This document shows positions 1 through 6,806 of a stretch of 10,657 bases of DNA, piece by piece. A model generated the notes under the pieces. It worked only from the letters and a program-made list of their open reading frames with translations. It was not told where the DNA came from and made no database searches. The position numbers and the translations under genes are program-made. How positions within the stretch are numbered: position 1 is the stretch's first letter; the number at the start of each line of letters is the position of its first letter. The stretch is from Acidobacteriota bacterium (lineage in GTDB: Bacteria; Acidobacteriota; Vicinamibacteria; Vicinamibacterales; JAFNAJ01), in contig JAFNAJ010000053.1 in assembly GCA_017860085.1 (NCBI GenBank), forward strand, positions 1 through 10,657. Direction: 5' to 3'.

Positions 1-74
1 TGCGCGCTGGCGGAGACTCCCCACGACAGGGCCACCCCACACAGCGCAAGCCACAGGCCACGTCGACGCATCAT
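1..74 (-). CDS. Start of an exported protein (signal peptide only, truncated by window edge)
   Basis: Reading leftward from 74, two adjacent ATG codons open a frame whose first 24 residues are a textbook Sec signal peptide: MMRRRG, then a hydrophobic core (LWLALCGVALSW), then a small-residue cleavage region (GVSASA). A purine-rich Shine-Dalgarno (GAGGAG, 78-83) precedes it; its spacing suits the second ATG (71-69) slightly better than the first. The mature protein lies outside the window, so its function cannot be stated. It follows the TonB-dependent receptor in the same direction, separated by a long palindrome, so it may be a secreted or periplasmic partner of that receptor, such as a lipoprotein or hydrolase. 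That role is inference from position only. Confidence 0.6.
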   Translation of the reverse strand, partial: MMRRRGLWLALCGVALSWGVSASA

Positions 75-85
75 GGTCTCCTCGT

Positions 86-202
86 GCAAAGCGGGGTCAG
101 GTCTTGAATCTGCGGTTTTTTCACATCTGGCACCGCTCGGTACCATGCCATCAGTGCCAGATGTGAAAAAACCGAAGATTCAAGACCTGACCCCCCCTTT
201 GC
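86..202. repeat. Long palindromic element, MITE/REP-like
   Basis: Arms at 93-132 and 155-194 are complementary over 40 bp with a single mismatch (112 against 175), around a 22-nt loop (133-154). A further 6 bp pairs outside (86-91 with 197-202) across a small internal loop. The element starts 4 bp after the receptor stop codon and ends just before the ribosome binding site of the next gene, so it fills the gap. The outer part of each arm carries the string GGGGTCAGGTCTTGAATC. I recall similar 'GGGGTCAGGTCTTGA' strings as dispersed repeats near REP-associated tyrosine transposases in many bacteria, but could not check this. No transposase is present, so it would be a non-autonomous copy. If transcribed, the very stable hairpin could terminate, attenuate or protect the receptor mRNA. 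Confidence 0.85.
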
Positions 203-206
203 TTTG

Positions 207-3200
207 TCAGAACGTGTACTTCAGCCCGAGTTGAATCTTCCGCGAGCTGCTCACCGTGCTCCGCAGGATGCGTCCGAACGTCGTACTGGTGTAGGTTGCC
301 GTCGGGAAGCCGAACGACACCGTGTTGGTGAGGTTGGTGATGTCGGCGCGGAACTCCAGCGTGTGCGTCCACGGCATGAAGAACCGCTTCGACGCGGTCA
401 GGTTGAGATAGACCTGAGCCGGCCCGGTGAACGCATTGCGGCCGACGTCGCTGAACTCGCCCGCGGCCGGGATGCTGAACAGCGCGCGATCCTCAGGGGT
501 GAAAAACCACTTGATGGGCTGCCCGGTCGCGGTGTCGTCGTACGGCGATCCGAGATTGGTGTCGCACCCGCCGCAGTTCGCCGGGGTCTGCACGACGCTC
601 GAGATCGTGTTCGAGCCCGCGTACACGGTGAAGGGGCGCCCTGTCTGCCAGACCCACTGCCCGGCTACCTGCCACCCACCGATGACCTGGTTCATCCAGC
701 TGGACACATTGGCGCCGTACCGCTTGTCGTGCCCGAATGGCAAGTCCAGCACCCAGCTGCCGGAGAAGACGTGCAGCCGGTCGAAGTCGGATCGGGCGTA
801 GTTCAGGCTGCGGTCGAAGATGTCGAACGGCGTGCTCGAGGCCGACTGCGCGTCGGCGGTGCTCACCACCGTAAACGCGGGGTCGAACGACCGGGTGTCC
901 TTGGACTGGGCCAGGGTGTACGCGATCAGGTAGGAGTAGCCATCACTGTAGCGTCGCTCGAGCTTCAGCTGCATGGCGTGGTAGCGCGACCAGTCGTTGT
1001 TGTCGATGACGAACATGCCTCCCAGGTACTGCGGATACGGGAAGAAGAAGTAGGGGCCCAGCCCTGAGAGTTCGGACAGCGTCTTCCCGCTCTGGATCCG
1101 CGTGCCGAGCGAACTCGCCAGCGCCGCCACGCTGTTCAGTTGCAGGTTCGACGGGAAGAGCCGTCTCACCATGTCGGATCCGGTCTCACCGGGGTTCCTC
1201 CGCGTGTCTGGCACGAGTAGCTGGTTCATCAGCGGGCTCTGCCCGCCGGCCTTCACGATGTTGAAAGCGTCGAGGAACCCGTTGTCGAAGATCTCGGCTT
1301 GGTTGACGTTGTACGCCCCAAACAGACGGTCGGCCTTCCGACCAACGTACGCCGCTTCGATGAGCGTCTTGGTCCAGACTTCGCGCTGGTAGCTGACGGC
1401 CCAGGCGTGGGTGATGGGCGTGTCGAACTCGGTGTCCATCACCCGCATGCTGTTGGCCGACACTGGCGGTGGGGTGAGGTTGGCCGTCGGCGAGGTGGTT
1501 GGCGCGAGCGTGGGCAGCCCAGGCAACCGGCCGCCGGCCTGCCCGTACGCCGTGTTGCTCACCGCCAGCGTGATCCCCGGGATGCTCTGGAAGATGGACG
1601 AGGAAATCACGAACGTGTTGATGCGGTCGAACGCCATGCGGTAGTTCGCGCGCACGGCGCTCTTGCCGTCGCCCGACGGATCCCAGGCCACGCCGACCGA
1701 GGGGGCGAAGTTGTTCCAGTCGTCGTCGTACAGCGGTTCCTCCACCCAGGTCAGTGTGCTCGTGCCGGGTTCGCCGACGGCGACCCTCACGTCGGGTCGC
1801 CGGATCAGGCCGTCGGGGTTGCCGGGCGCGAGCTTCGCCTCCCAGCGCAGGCCAAGGTCGAGCGTGAGGTTCGGCCGCAGCTGCCAGGTGTCCTGCGCAA
1901 AGAGGTCGATCTCCGGGTACCGGGCATCGAACAGGAAGAGGGTGCCTGGCGTCGCGTAGACGTCGCCCTCGGACACGAAGGCCTGCTGCAGGGTGCCCAC
2001 CCGGCCGAGCAGGAAGTTGATGCTCGACTGCAGTGCCGGACGGTCGAACTGCGTGTTGATGTCGCCCGGAATCTTGAACGTGGCGGGATCGACCGTGTTG
2101 ATGGTGGTGCTGAAGTTCACGTAGGGCGTCACGTTGATGCCCGACACCGACCCGCGGACATCCTCGTGCTTCTGGAAGCGCATGTTGGTGCCGAACTTGA
2201 AGTTGTGGGCGCCCGTCACCCAGCTGAGGTTGTTGACCAACTGGATCGTCCGCAGATCGCGCTTGTTGCCGTACTCCGTCGTCGTTGGCACGGTGACCGG
2301 CGCCGACAGCAACGTCGGGATCGAAGCGTCCGCCGACGGGATCTGGAAATCGAAGGCAAAGCTGTTCCAGCCGACCACGAACTCGTTGACGACGTTGCCG
2401 CGCGGGTTCCACCGCCAACTACCCGCCCAGTTGAGAGGGTTGCGGTAGGTGTTGACCACGCATGGCAGCCCAGGGAACAACGGCTCGCCGCCGTTGACGC
2501 GGTCGCAGATCGAGTTCTGCTCGCCCCAGGCCACGCGGCCAAAGGCGTAGTTGCGGGCATCGAAGACGTGGTCGACCCGGATCGTCGCGTCGTACTGCTC
2601 CTCGCTCTCTTCGGGGAAGAACCGGAAGCCCGCGGTGTTGAGACCGTCGCCCTGGGTGAAGTCGTTGGGCAGCGGCGTCTGGCCCATCAGGGAGCGGATG
2701 TAGGCGTCCTGCCCGATGCCGGCTGGGTCGTTCGTGAAGATGTTGTAAGTGCCAATCGGGACGCCGGGCAGGACGTTGCCGTTGGCGTCCACCGAGGCGC
2801 CGCTGACGCCCGCTGGCTGGTTGCGGCCCCCGACCACGTACCGCCAGACGCCGTTGCGGGCATCCTGCGTGTAAACGGTGCGCAGCACCTCGCGCGAGCG
2901 GGTGGCCCGCAGCACCTGCAGGTTGCCGAAGAAGAACGTCTTGTTCTTGATGATCGGCCCGCCGAGGCTGAACCCGCCGATGTTCTGGTCGAGCTTGTCC
3001 TTGGCCTTCTCGGCGTCCTCCGGATTGGAGAACTGCTGGTTCACCTCCCACTCGTTGGCGTTGAACTCCGGCCGGCGGGCGAAGAAGAAGCCGGTGCCGC
3101 GGAACTGATTCGTGCCGGAGCGGGTGACCATGGCGACCTGTGCGCCGCTGTTGCGCCCGTACTCGGCCGTCTGGTTGCCGGTCAGCACCTTGAACTCGGA

Positions 3201-3845
3201 GATCGAGTCGGGGTTGGTGCGCAGGGGCGAGAAGTTCGACCCGCCCGCGCTCGTCTCGTTGATGTCGATGCCGTCGAGCGTGAAGTTCCACGACCGGTCG
3301 CGCGCCCCGTACACGTGGAAGCCGCCGCCGGTGTTGGCGCCGCCGACGACCCCCGGCATCGCCGTGACGAGGTCCAGCGGGTTGCGGCCGCGCGTGCCGA
3401 CGATGGGCAGCGCTTCGACCGTCTTCTGGTCGACGATCGAGCCGAGGTTACCCGAGGTGGCCGTCTGCACGATCGGCGAGGCGCCCACGACGGTGATCGT
3501 CTCGGCGATGTCGCCAGCCTCCAGGCGGGCGTCCGCGCGCGTGGGCTGGCCGATCTCCACGCGGATGCCGGTGCCCGTGTACGTCTTGAAACCCCCGAGC
3601 TCCGCCTTGAGGGTGTAGTTACCGATCGCCAGCGCCTCGAAGCTGTACGTGCCAGCCTCGCCGGTCACGGCCGTGTAGCTCACCCCGGTGGCTTCGTTGG
3701 TGATCGTGACCGTGACGCCTGGCAGGACGGCGCCGGTCGCGTCGGTCACCTGGCCGACCAAACGCGACGTGGTGCCTTGCGCCGCGGCTGACGCCGCCGC
3801 GAAGAGCACGAGAAGGAAAGTGAGCACCAAGCGGGACGGACGCAT
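207..3845 (-). CDS. TonB-dependent receptor with carboxypeptidase-regulatory-like N-terminal domain (Oar-like)
   Basis: This 1212-residue outer-membrane transporter would import a substrate using TonB/proton-motive energy. The start is set at 3845 because it gives a clean signal peptide (residues 1-22, MRPSRLVLTF..., cleavage near ASAAA/Q) and has a GGAGGT ribosome site five bases upstream; the frame stays open to 3920 but that extension is hydrophilic and lacks these signals. Domains: CarboxypepD_reg-like beta-sandwich at about 27-110 (GQVTDATGAVLPGVTVTI), a TonB-box-like ETITVV at 115-120, plug at about 125-250 (DGIDIN, EYGRNSGAQV, TRSGTNQFRG), then a long beta-barrel ending in KYTF with the C-terminal aromatic typical of outer-membrane barrels. 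Such receptors are abundant and expanded in Acidobacteriota. The substrate is unknown; the upstream glucokinase hints at carbohydrate, by adjacency only. Confidence 0.93.
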   Translation of the reverse strand: MRPSRLVLTFLLVLFAAASAAAQGTTSRLVGQVTDATGAVLPGVTVTITNEATGVSYTAVTGEAGTYSFEALAIGNYTLKAELGGFKTYTGTGIRVEIGQPTRADARLEAGDIAETITVVGASPIVQTATSGNLGSIVDQKTVEALPIVGTRGRNPLDLVTAMPGVVGGANTGGGFHVYGARDRSWNFTLDGIDINETSAGGSNFSPLRTNPDSISEFKVLTGNQTAEYGRNSGAQVAMVTRSGTNQFRGTGFFFARRPEFNANEWEVNQQFSNPEDAEKAKDKLDQNIGGFSLGGPIIKNKTFFFGNLQVLRATRSREVLRTVYTQDARNGVWRYVVGGRNQPAGVSGASVDANGNVLPGVPIGTYNIFTNDPAGIGQDAYIRSLMGQTPLPNDFTQGDGLNTAGFRFFPEESEEQYDATIRVDHVFDARNYAFGRVAWGEQNSICDRVNGGEPLFPGLPCVVNTYRNPLNWAGSWRWNPRGNVVNEFVVGWNSFAFDFQIPSADASIPTLLSAPVTVPTTTEYGNKRDLRTIQLVNNLSWVTGAHNFKFGTNMRFQKHEDVRGSVSGINVTPYVNFSTTINTVDPATFKIPGDINTQFDRPALQSSINFLLGRVGTLQQAFVSEGDVYATPGTLFLFDARYPEIDLFAQDTWQLRPNLTLDLGLRWEAKLAPGNPDGLIRRPDVRVAVGEPGTSTLTWVEEPLYDDDWNNFAPSVGVAWDPSGDGKSAVRANYRMAFDRINTFVISSSIFQSIPGITLAVSNTAYGQAGGRLPGLPTLAPTTSPTANLTPPPVSANSMRVMDTEFDTPITHAWAVSYQREVWTKTLIEAAYVGRKADRLFGAYNVNQAEIFDNGFLDAFNIVKAGGQSPLMNQLLVPDTRRNPGETGSDMVRRLFPSNLQLNSVAALASSLGTRIQSGKTLSELSGLGPYFFFPYPQYLGGMFVIDNNDWSRYHAMQLKLERRYSDGYSYLIAYTLAQSKDTRSFDPAFTVVSTADAQSASSTPFDIFDRSLNYARSDFDRLHVFSGSWVLDLPFGHDKRYGANVSSWMNQVIGGWQVAGQWVWQTGRPFTVYAGSNTISSVVQTPANCGGCDTNLGSPYDDTATGQPIKWFFTPEDRALFSIPAAGEFSDVGRNAFTGPAQVYLNLTASKRFFMPWTHTLEFRADITNLTNTVSFGFPTATYTSTTFGRILRSTVSSSRKIQLGLKYTF

Positions 3846-3886
3846 TGCTGACCTCCAGTGGTATGACAATGGACCGGATGCGATCG

Positions 3887-3918
3887 GGCCTTGGGTTAGG
3901 CCGGGAGTCTGGGGACTC
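3887..3918. other. Two small adjacent hairpins between glucokinase and receptor
   Basis: Within the 114-bp gap between the glucokinase stop and the receptor start are two short stem-loops: GGCCT (3887-3891) with AGGCC (3898-3902), and GAGTC (3905-3909) with GACTC (3914-3918). Neither is followed by a T-run on the minus strand, so neither is a standard intrinsic terminator. They may form part of the receptor 5' leader or arise by chance. I see no convincing sigma-70 promoter in this gap, so receptor transcription may come partly from the glucokinase gene. Confidence 0.22.
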
Positions 3919-3959
3919 ACCGCTCAACGGCGCGATGCTACGCCTGCGTGTTCGAAAAA

Positions 3960-4970
3960 TCAACGTCGCCCGGAGGGCCCGAAGGGCTGGTCTCGCTCAG
4001 GCACAGTAGCCGCGTGCACGGCCGCCCCGAGCAACCCGGCGCGGCTGTCGAGGACCACGCTGACGGGGATGTGGGCGAGCAGGTCCGTCATCGGAGGCTT
4101 CGACCGAAACGCTTGCACGAATCGACCGTCACCGAGCGGCTCGAGGATCTTCGGAGGGATCCCGCCACCGATGAAGACACCCCCGCGCGCGACGGCGATG
4201 ATGGCCATCGTGCCGGCGACCGACCCGAACGCCTCGAGAAAGAGACCAAAGGCGTCGACGCACGAAGCGCAGGTGGCCTGCGTCGCGGCCGTCGTGACGT
4301 GGGCGGGGTAGTCGGCGTCGTCGAGGTCCAGGGGCGCCAGCGGGCAGCGACCCCCGTGGACGAAGTCGGCGATGTTCCCCAGGCCTCGGCCGGAGACGAC
4401 GCGCTCCATATCGACCCGCCCATAGAGCGTGAGCAGGTACCGCACCAGGTCGATCTCACGCTGGGTCCGCGACGGGAAGTCGCCGTGCCCTCCCTCGGAC
4501 GGCATGGGAAGCAGGCGGCCACCCACGCAGTGCAGGAAGCTGACGCCGAGGCCCGTTCCCACGGTGAGGAGAAGCGCGTTGCCCGAGGGATCGGCTGTTC
4601 CCGCCTGGATCACCGCCAGTTCGTCGGGGCGGAGAACGGGCACCGCCAATGCCATGGCCTCCGCGTCGTTGAGCAGCTCGACGCGGGCGAGCCCCGTCTG
4701 CTCGCGCAGCTCCGCGGCGCTCACGGGCCACGGCACGTTGGTCAGCCTGGCGGTCTGACCGACCACAGGGCCTGCGACACCGATGGCCGCGACGTCCACC
4801 ACCTCGGGCCCGACGTCGTTCTGTCGCAGGAACTCGATCACCATCGGAGCCAGCCCGCTGTGGTCCAGCGTGGCGAATTCATGTACGGCCCGGAGCTCGG
4901 GACGGGGAGTGGCCGCGTCGAAGAGGCCGAGCCGCGTCGTGGTGCCGCCGAGATCACCTGCCAACAACAT
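3960..4970 (-). CDS. glk: Glucokinase (Glk family)
   Basis: A 336-residue cytoplasmic sugar kinase, close to the usual 320-340 residues, expected to phosphorylate glucose to glucose-6-phosphate with ATP. Visible motifs: N-terminal phosphate-binding GDLGGTTTRL (5-14), ELLNDAEA with catalytic-type Asn101-Asp102, the second phosphate loop VGTGLGV (137-143), EGGHGDF (159-165) with Glu159 and His162 matching the glucose-binding Glu/His of E. coli Glk, RVDMERVVSGRGLG with a candidate glucose-binding Glu189, and the adenosine-motif GGGIPPK (268-274). These place it in the Glk (PF02685) family more comfortably than in the ROK family, whose Cys-rich zinc motif is absent. No strong ribosome site precedes the ATG. 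It is divergent from the BRCT-TPR gene and lies upstream of the receptor in the same direction, suggesting a sugar-use context. Confidence 0.9.
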   Translation of the reverse strand: MLLAGDLGGTTTRLGLFDAATPRPELRAVHEFATLDHSGLAPMVIEFLRQNDVGPEVVDVAAIGVAGPVVGQTARLTNVPWPVSAAELREQTGLARVELLNDAEAMALAVPVLRPDELAVIQAGTADPSGNALLLTVGTGLGVSFLHCVGGRLLPMPSEGGHGDFPSRTQREIDLVRYLLTLYGRVDMERVVSGRGLGNIADFVHGGRCPLAPLDLDDADYPAHVTTAATQATCASCVDAFGLFLEAFGSVAGTMAIIAVARGGVFIGGGIPPKILEPLGDGRFVQAFRSKPPMTDLLAHIPVSVVLDSRAGLLGAAVHAATVPERDQPFGPSGRR

Positions 4971-5023
4971 GGATTCACGCTACCACACGTCCGGGGGACG
5001 CCGATCGTCTATCCTCTTGGTCG
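4971..5023. promoter_or_regulatory. 53-bp divergent promoter region, probable leaderless starts
   Basis: Two genes start back to back here, so both promoters must lie in 53 bp or extend into the genes. Rightward, TATCCT (5010-5015) resembles a -10 box and would place transcription start near the ATG at 5024. Leftward, TAGCGT (complement of 4979-4984) fits the TAnnnT pattern close to the ATG at 4970. Neither gene has a good ribosome site, consistent with leaderless mRNAs. No clear -35 boxes are visible, so the individual boxes are weak guesses; the divergent arrangement itself is certain. Confidence 0.35.
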
Positions 5024-6163
5024 ATGACGTCGGCACGAGCACTCGCGGGGCAGGTCGTGACCTTCGCCGGCCGCCTCCTGACGTTGGCGCGCAAAGATGC
5101 GGTGGCCCAGGTCGCGCGTCTCGGTGGCAGCGTCGAGACCGAGGTCACCGAGCGCACCACGCTGCTGGTGGTGGCCGCCGACGCCTCGCCCCCCGGCGCG
5201 GCCGCCGGTGGCCAAGCACCACACGTCGAGACCGACGCACACCGGAAGCTGCGGCTCGCGGCGGAGTTCAACGGTCGGGAGCCGGGGCGGATCCGCGTGG
5301 TGTCGGAAGACGAATTCTGCACCCTCGTGGGGCGCGTGACGCCGACCGCGCTGCGACAGCAGTACTACGCCCTGACGACCATCCGGAGCCTCTACCCGGC
5401 GGTCCGCGACGATCATCTCCGCTATCTCGAGAAATGGGGGCTCGTCCGGGCCATCGTCCGGACCCCAGGCGAGGTGTACTACGGATTCAGCGACGTGAGC
5501 GCCATCAAGCAGGCCAACGATGAACTGGGCGCCGGCACGCCGTTCCGAACCGTGCTCCGGTCACTGGTGTCGGCGCGATCGGGTCAGCTGGCGCTCGATT
5601 TCAGGCCGCCACGGTCCGACGCTCCGCAGGCCAAGGTCGTGACGCTGCCAGCCCGGAGCGCCAGGGCGAAACGCGACGCCTCGGTCTTCGCCGACATGCC
5701 GCCGCTCGCGCCGGCCGAAGCGAAGTTCCTCGAAGGGGAGCGGCTGGAAGAGAGTGACGCCGCCGACGTCGAGACGGCCATGGCGGCCTACCGCGAGGCG
5801 CTGCGGCTCGACCCCACGCTCGTCCCTGCCATGATCAACCTGGGCAACCTCCACTACGCGCTCGATCGCCTGCCCGAGGCCCAGGCGCTCTACGTCCAGG
5901 CAGCGCTCGAGTCACCGCGATCCTTCGAGGCCCACTTCAACCTGGGCAACGTCTTCCACGATCTGGGGCGGTATCCGCAGGCGGTGACGTGCTATCGCGA
6001 GGCCATCCAGCTCAATCCCGCCTACGCCGACGCGCACTTCTACCTGGCGGTGACGCTCGAGAAGCTGGGGCGTTCGCCGGAAGCGCGGCCGCACTGGCGG
6101 CGCTACCGCGATCTGTCTCCGGATGGGGAGTGGGTGGACCTGGCGCGCGAGTTCGGCGAGTAG
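5024..6163 (+). CDS. BRCT-like / MerR-like HTH / TPR fusion protein
   Basis: A 379-residue soluble protein with three recognisable regions. Residues 8-102 resemble a BRCT domain of the NAD-dependent DNA ligase type: GQVVTFAGRLLTLARKDAV, the conserved glycine pair in RLGGSV (32-37), and ERTTLLVVA. A low-complexity insert (52-66) and a second half ending in EDEFCTLVG complete it. Residues 107-190 resemble a MerR winged helix-turn-helix (YYALTTIRSLYP, HLRYLEKWGLVRA, YYGFSDVSAIKQA). A linker rich in Ala, Arg and Pro follows (192-228). Residues 235-366 form three good TPR units and a fourth partial one (INLGNLHYALDRLPEAQALY; FNLGNVFHDLGRYPQAVTCY; FYLAVTLEKLGRSPEA). No signal peptide is seen. It is probably a DNA-associated scaffold or regulator; the target is unknown. 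The MerR assignment rests on pattern, not on alignment. Confidence 0.85.
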   Translation: MTSARALAGQVVTFAGRLLTLARKDAVAQVARLGGSVETEVTERTTLLVVAADASPPGAAAGGQAPHVETDAHRKLRLAAEFNGREPGRIRVVSEDEFCTLVGRVTPTALRQQYYALTTIRSLYPAVRDDHLRYLEKWGLVRAIVRTPGEVYYGFSDVSAIKQANDELGAGTPFRTVLRSLVSARSGQLALDFRPPRSDAPQAKVVTLPARSARAKRDASVFADMPPLAPAEAKFLEGERLEESDAADVETAMAAYREALRLDPTLVPAMINLGNLHYALDRLPEAQALYVQAALESPRSFEAHFNLGNVFHDLGRYPQAVTCYREAIQLNPAYADAHFYLAVTLEKLGRSPEARPHWRRYRDLSPDGEWVDLAREFGE

Positions 6164-6165
6164 AC

Positions 6166-6191
6166 AGCCGTCGGCGGTGCCGAGCGCGGCT
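6166..6191. terminator. Hairpin between convergent genes, possible bidirectional terminator
   Basis: The 27 bp between two converging stop codons fold as AGCCG TCGGC - GGT - GCCGA (gcg bulge) CGGCT: 5 bp plus 5 bp of stem with a triloop and a 3-nt bulge. The right end touches the stop codon of the leftward gene. There is no T-run on either side, so it would be a Rho-independent terminator only in the loose sense, but the position between converging genes supports a termination role. Confidence 0.35.
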
Positions 6192-6430
6192 CACCGCCGC
6201 CGGACGCGACGCAGCTTGTAGTGCCCGCAATCCGAGCACCAGGCGTCTGCACTGAAGCCGCCGGTGCCCGCAAACGCCAGCACCTCGCGATGGGTGCAGT
6301 GGGCAGCGGTGCCGTTCTCGGCCGACTGCTGCCACCGGCACGAGGCAAACCGAGCGTGCGAGCCAGCCACGGCGGCCCCATCGTCTGGGGGAGACGTCAC
6401 GATCGGTCCAAAGGGTGCTTCGTCGAACAT
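6191..6430 (-). CDS. Small putative zinc-ribbon protein
   Basis: A 79-residue basic-tailed protein without a signal peptide. The C-terminal half looks conserved in design: Cys31-Arg-Trp, HCTHREV (Cys45, His47), a glycine-rich turn (FAGTGGFSADAW), then CSDC (Cys65 and Cys68) followed by GHYKLRRVRRR. The Cys/His spacing suits one structural zinc site, and the Arg/Lys tail suggests nucleic-acid or ribosome contact. The first roughly 28 residues are compositionally loose, and no ribosome site precedes the ATG at 6430, so the true start could be downstream (for example a GTG near residue 11 or 21). It lies 79 bp behind infA in the same direction. I do not recognise the family by name; function is unassigned. 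Confidence 0.6.
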   Translation of the reverse strand: MFDEAPFGPIVTSPPDDGAAVAGSHARFASCRWQQSAENGTAAHCTHREVLAFAGTGGFSADAWCSDCGHYKLRRVRRR

Positions 6431-6446
6431 CGGTCAGGACAACAAG

Positions 6447-6485
6447 AAAAACGTCGCGCGCCACTTCCGCGAGAGGCCCGCGGAA
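6447..6485 (-). terminator. Possible terminator downstream of infA
   Basis: After the infA stop, the minus strand can form a perfect 7-bp stem TTCCGCG/CGCGGAA (6465-6471 with 6479-6485). A competing 5-bp stem TCGCG/CGCGA (6454-6458 with 6468-6472) lies two bases before a run of five T (6451-6447 on the minus strand). The two stems overlap and exclude each other. The second is better placed for intrinsic termination, though weak. If it works, the downstream zinc-ribbon gene would depend on leaky read-through or a promoter that I cannot identify. Confidence 0.35.
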
Positions 6486-6509
6486 ATGACCTCCGGCTCC
6501 CAGGGCCTT

Positions 6510-6728
6510 CTAGCGGGCGCGGAAGGTGATGATGCCGCGAACAGGGTCGTACGGCGAGACACCCACGGTGACGCGGTCGCCGGGAACCACGCGGATGCGG
6601 AAGCGGCGCATGCGCCCGCTCAACTGCGCGAGCACTTCCTGGCCCGAATCGCACTGCACACGATAAAGGCCGCCACTATGGACGGCCACCACGGTTCCCT
6701 GCACGTCGATGAGGTCGTCTTTGCTCAT
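6510..6728 (-). CDS. infA: Translation initiation factor IF-1
   Basis: Exactly 72 residues, the standard IF-1 length, forming a single S1/OB-fold that binds the ribosomal A site with IF-2 and IF-3 during initiation. The start MSKDDLIDVQGTV and the core LSGRMRRFRIRVVPGDRVTV, followed by SPYDPVRGIITFRAR, match the family from end to end (E. coli IF-1 has SGKMRKNYIRILTGDKVTV and FRSR at the end). ATG at 6728 is chosen because it gives the canonical length; a purine-rich GGGAAGGA abuts it. An in-frame GTG at 6749 would add seven residues. Its placement is unusual: it follows an acyl ligase rather than sitting between secY/map and rpmJ in the ribosomal-protein cluster, so it may be a second infA copy. 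Confidence 0.95.
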   Translation of the reverse strand: MSKDDLIDVQGTVVAVHSGGLYRVQCDSGQEVLAQLSGRMRRFRIRVVPGDRVTVGVSPYDPVRGIITFRAR

Positions 6729-6806
6729 TCCTTCCCGACAGTCTGTCACAGGACCCGGCTCAGTGGCAACGACACTCGCCGGCCACGAAACGCCGTCCCA
6801 CGCGCA

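Noticed and set aside
86..202. Interpretation of the palindrome as a complete insertion sequence or CRISPR leader
   Set aside because: There is no room for a transposase, no evident target-site duplication, and no spaced repeats.
1299..3791. Long rightward open frame antisense to the receptor gene
   Set aside because: Its translation is Arg/Val/Asp/Gly-rich without domains, as expected for the shadow of a GC-rich gene, while the opposite strand encodes a clear receptor with signal peptide and ribosome site.
3846..3920. N-terminal extension of the receptor by 25 residues
   Set aside because: It would bury the signal peptide inside the protein; the ATG at 3845 has a proper ribosome site and signal peptide.
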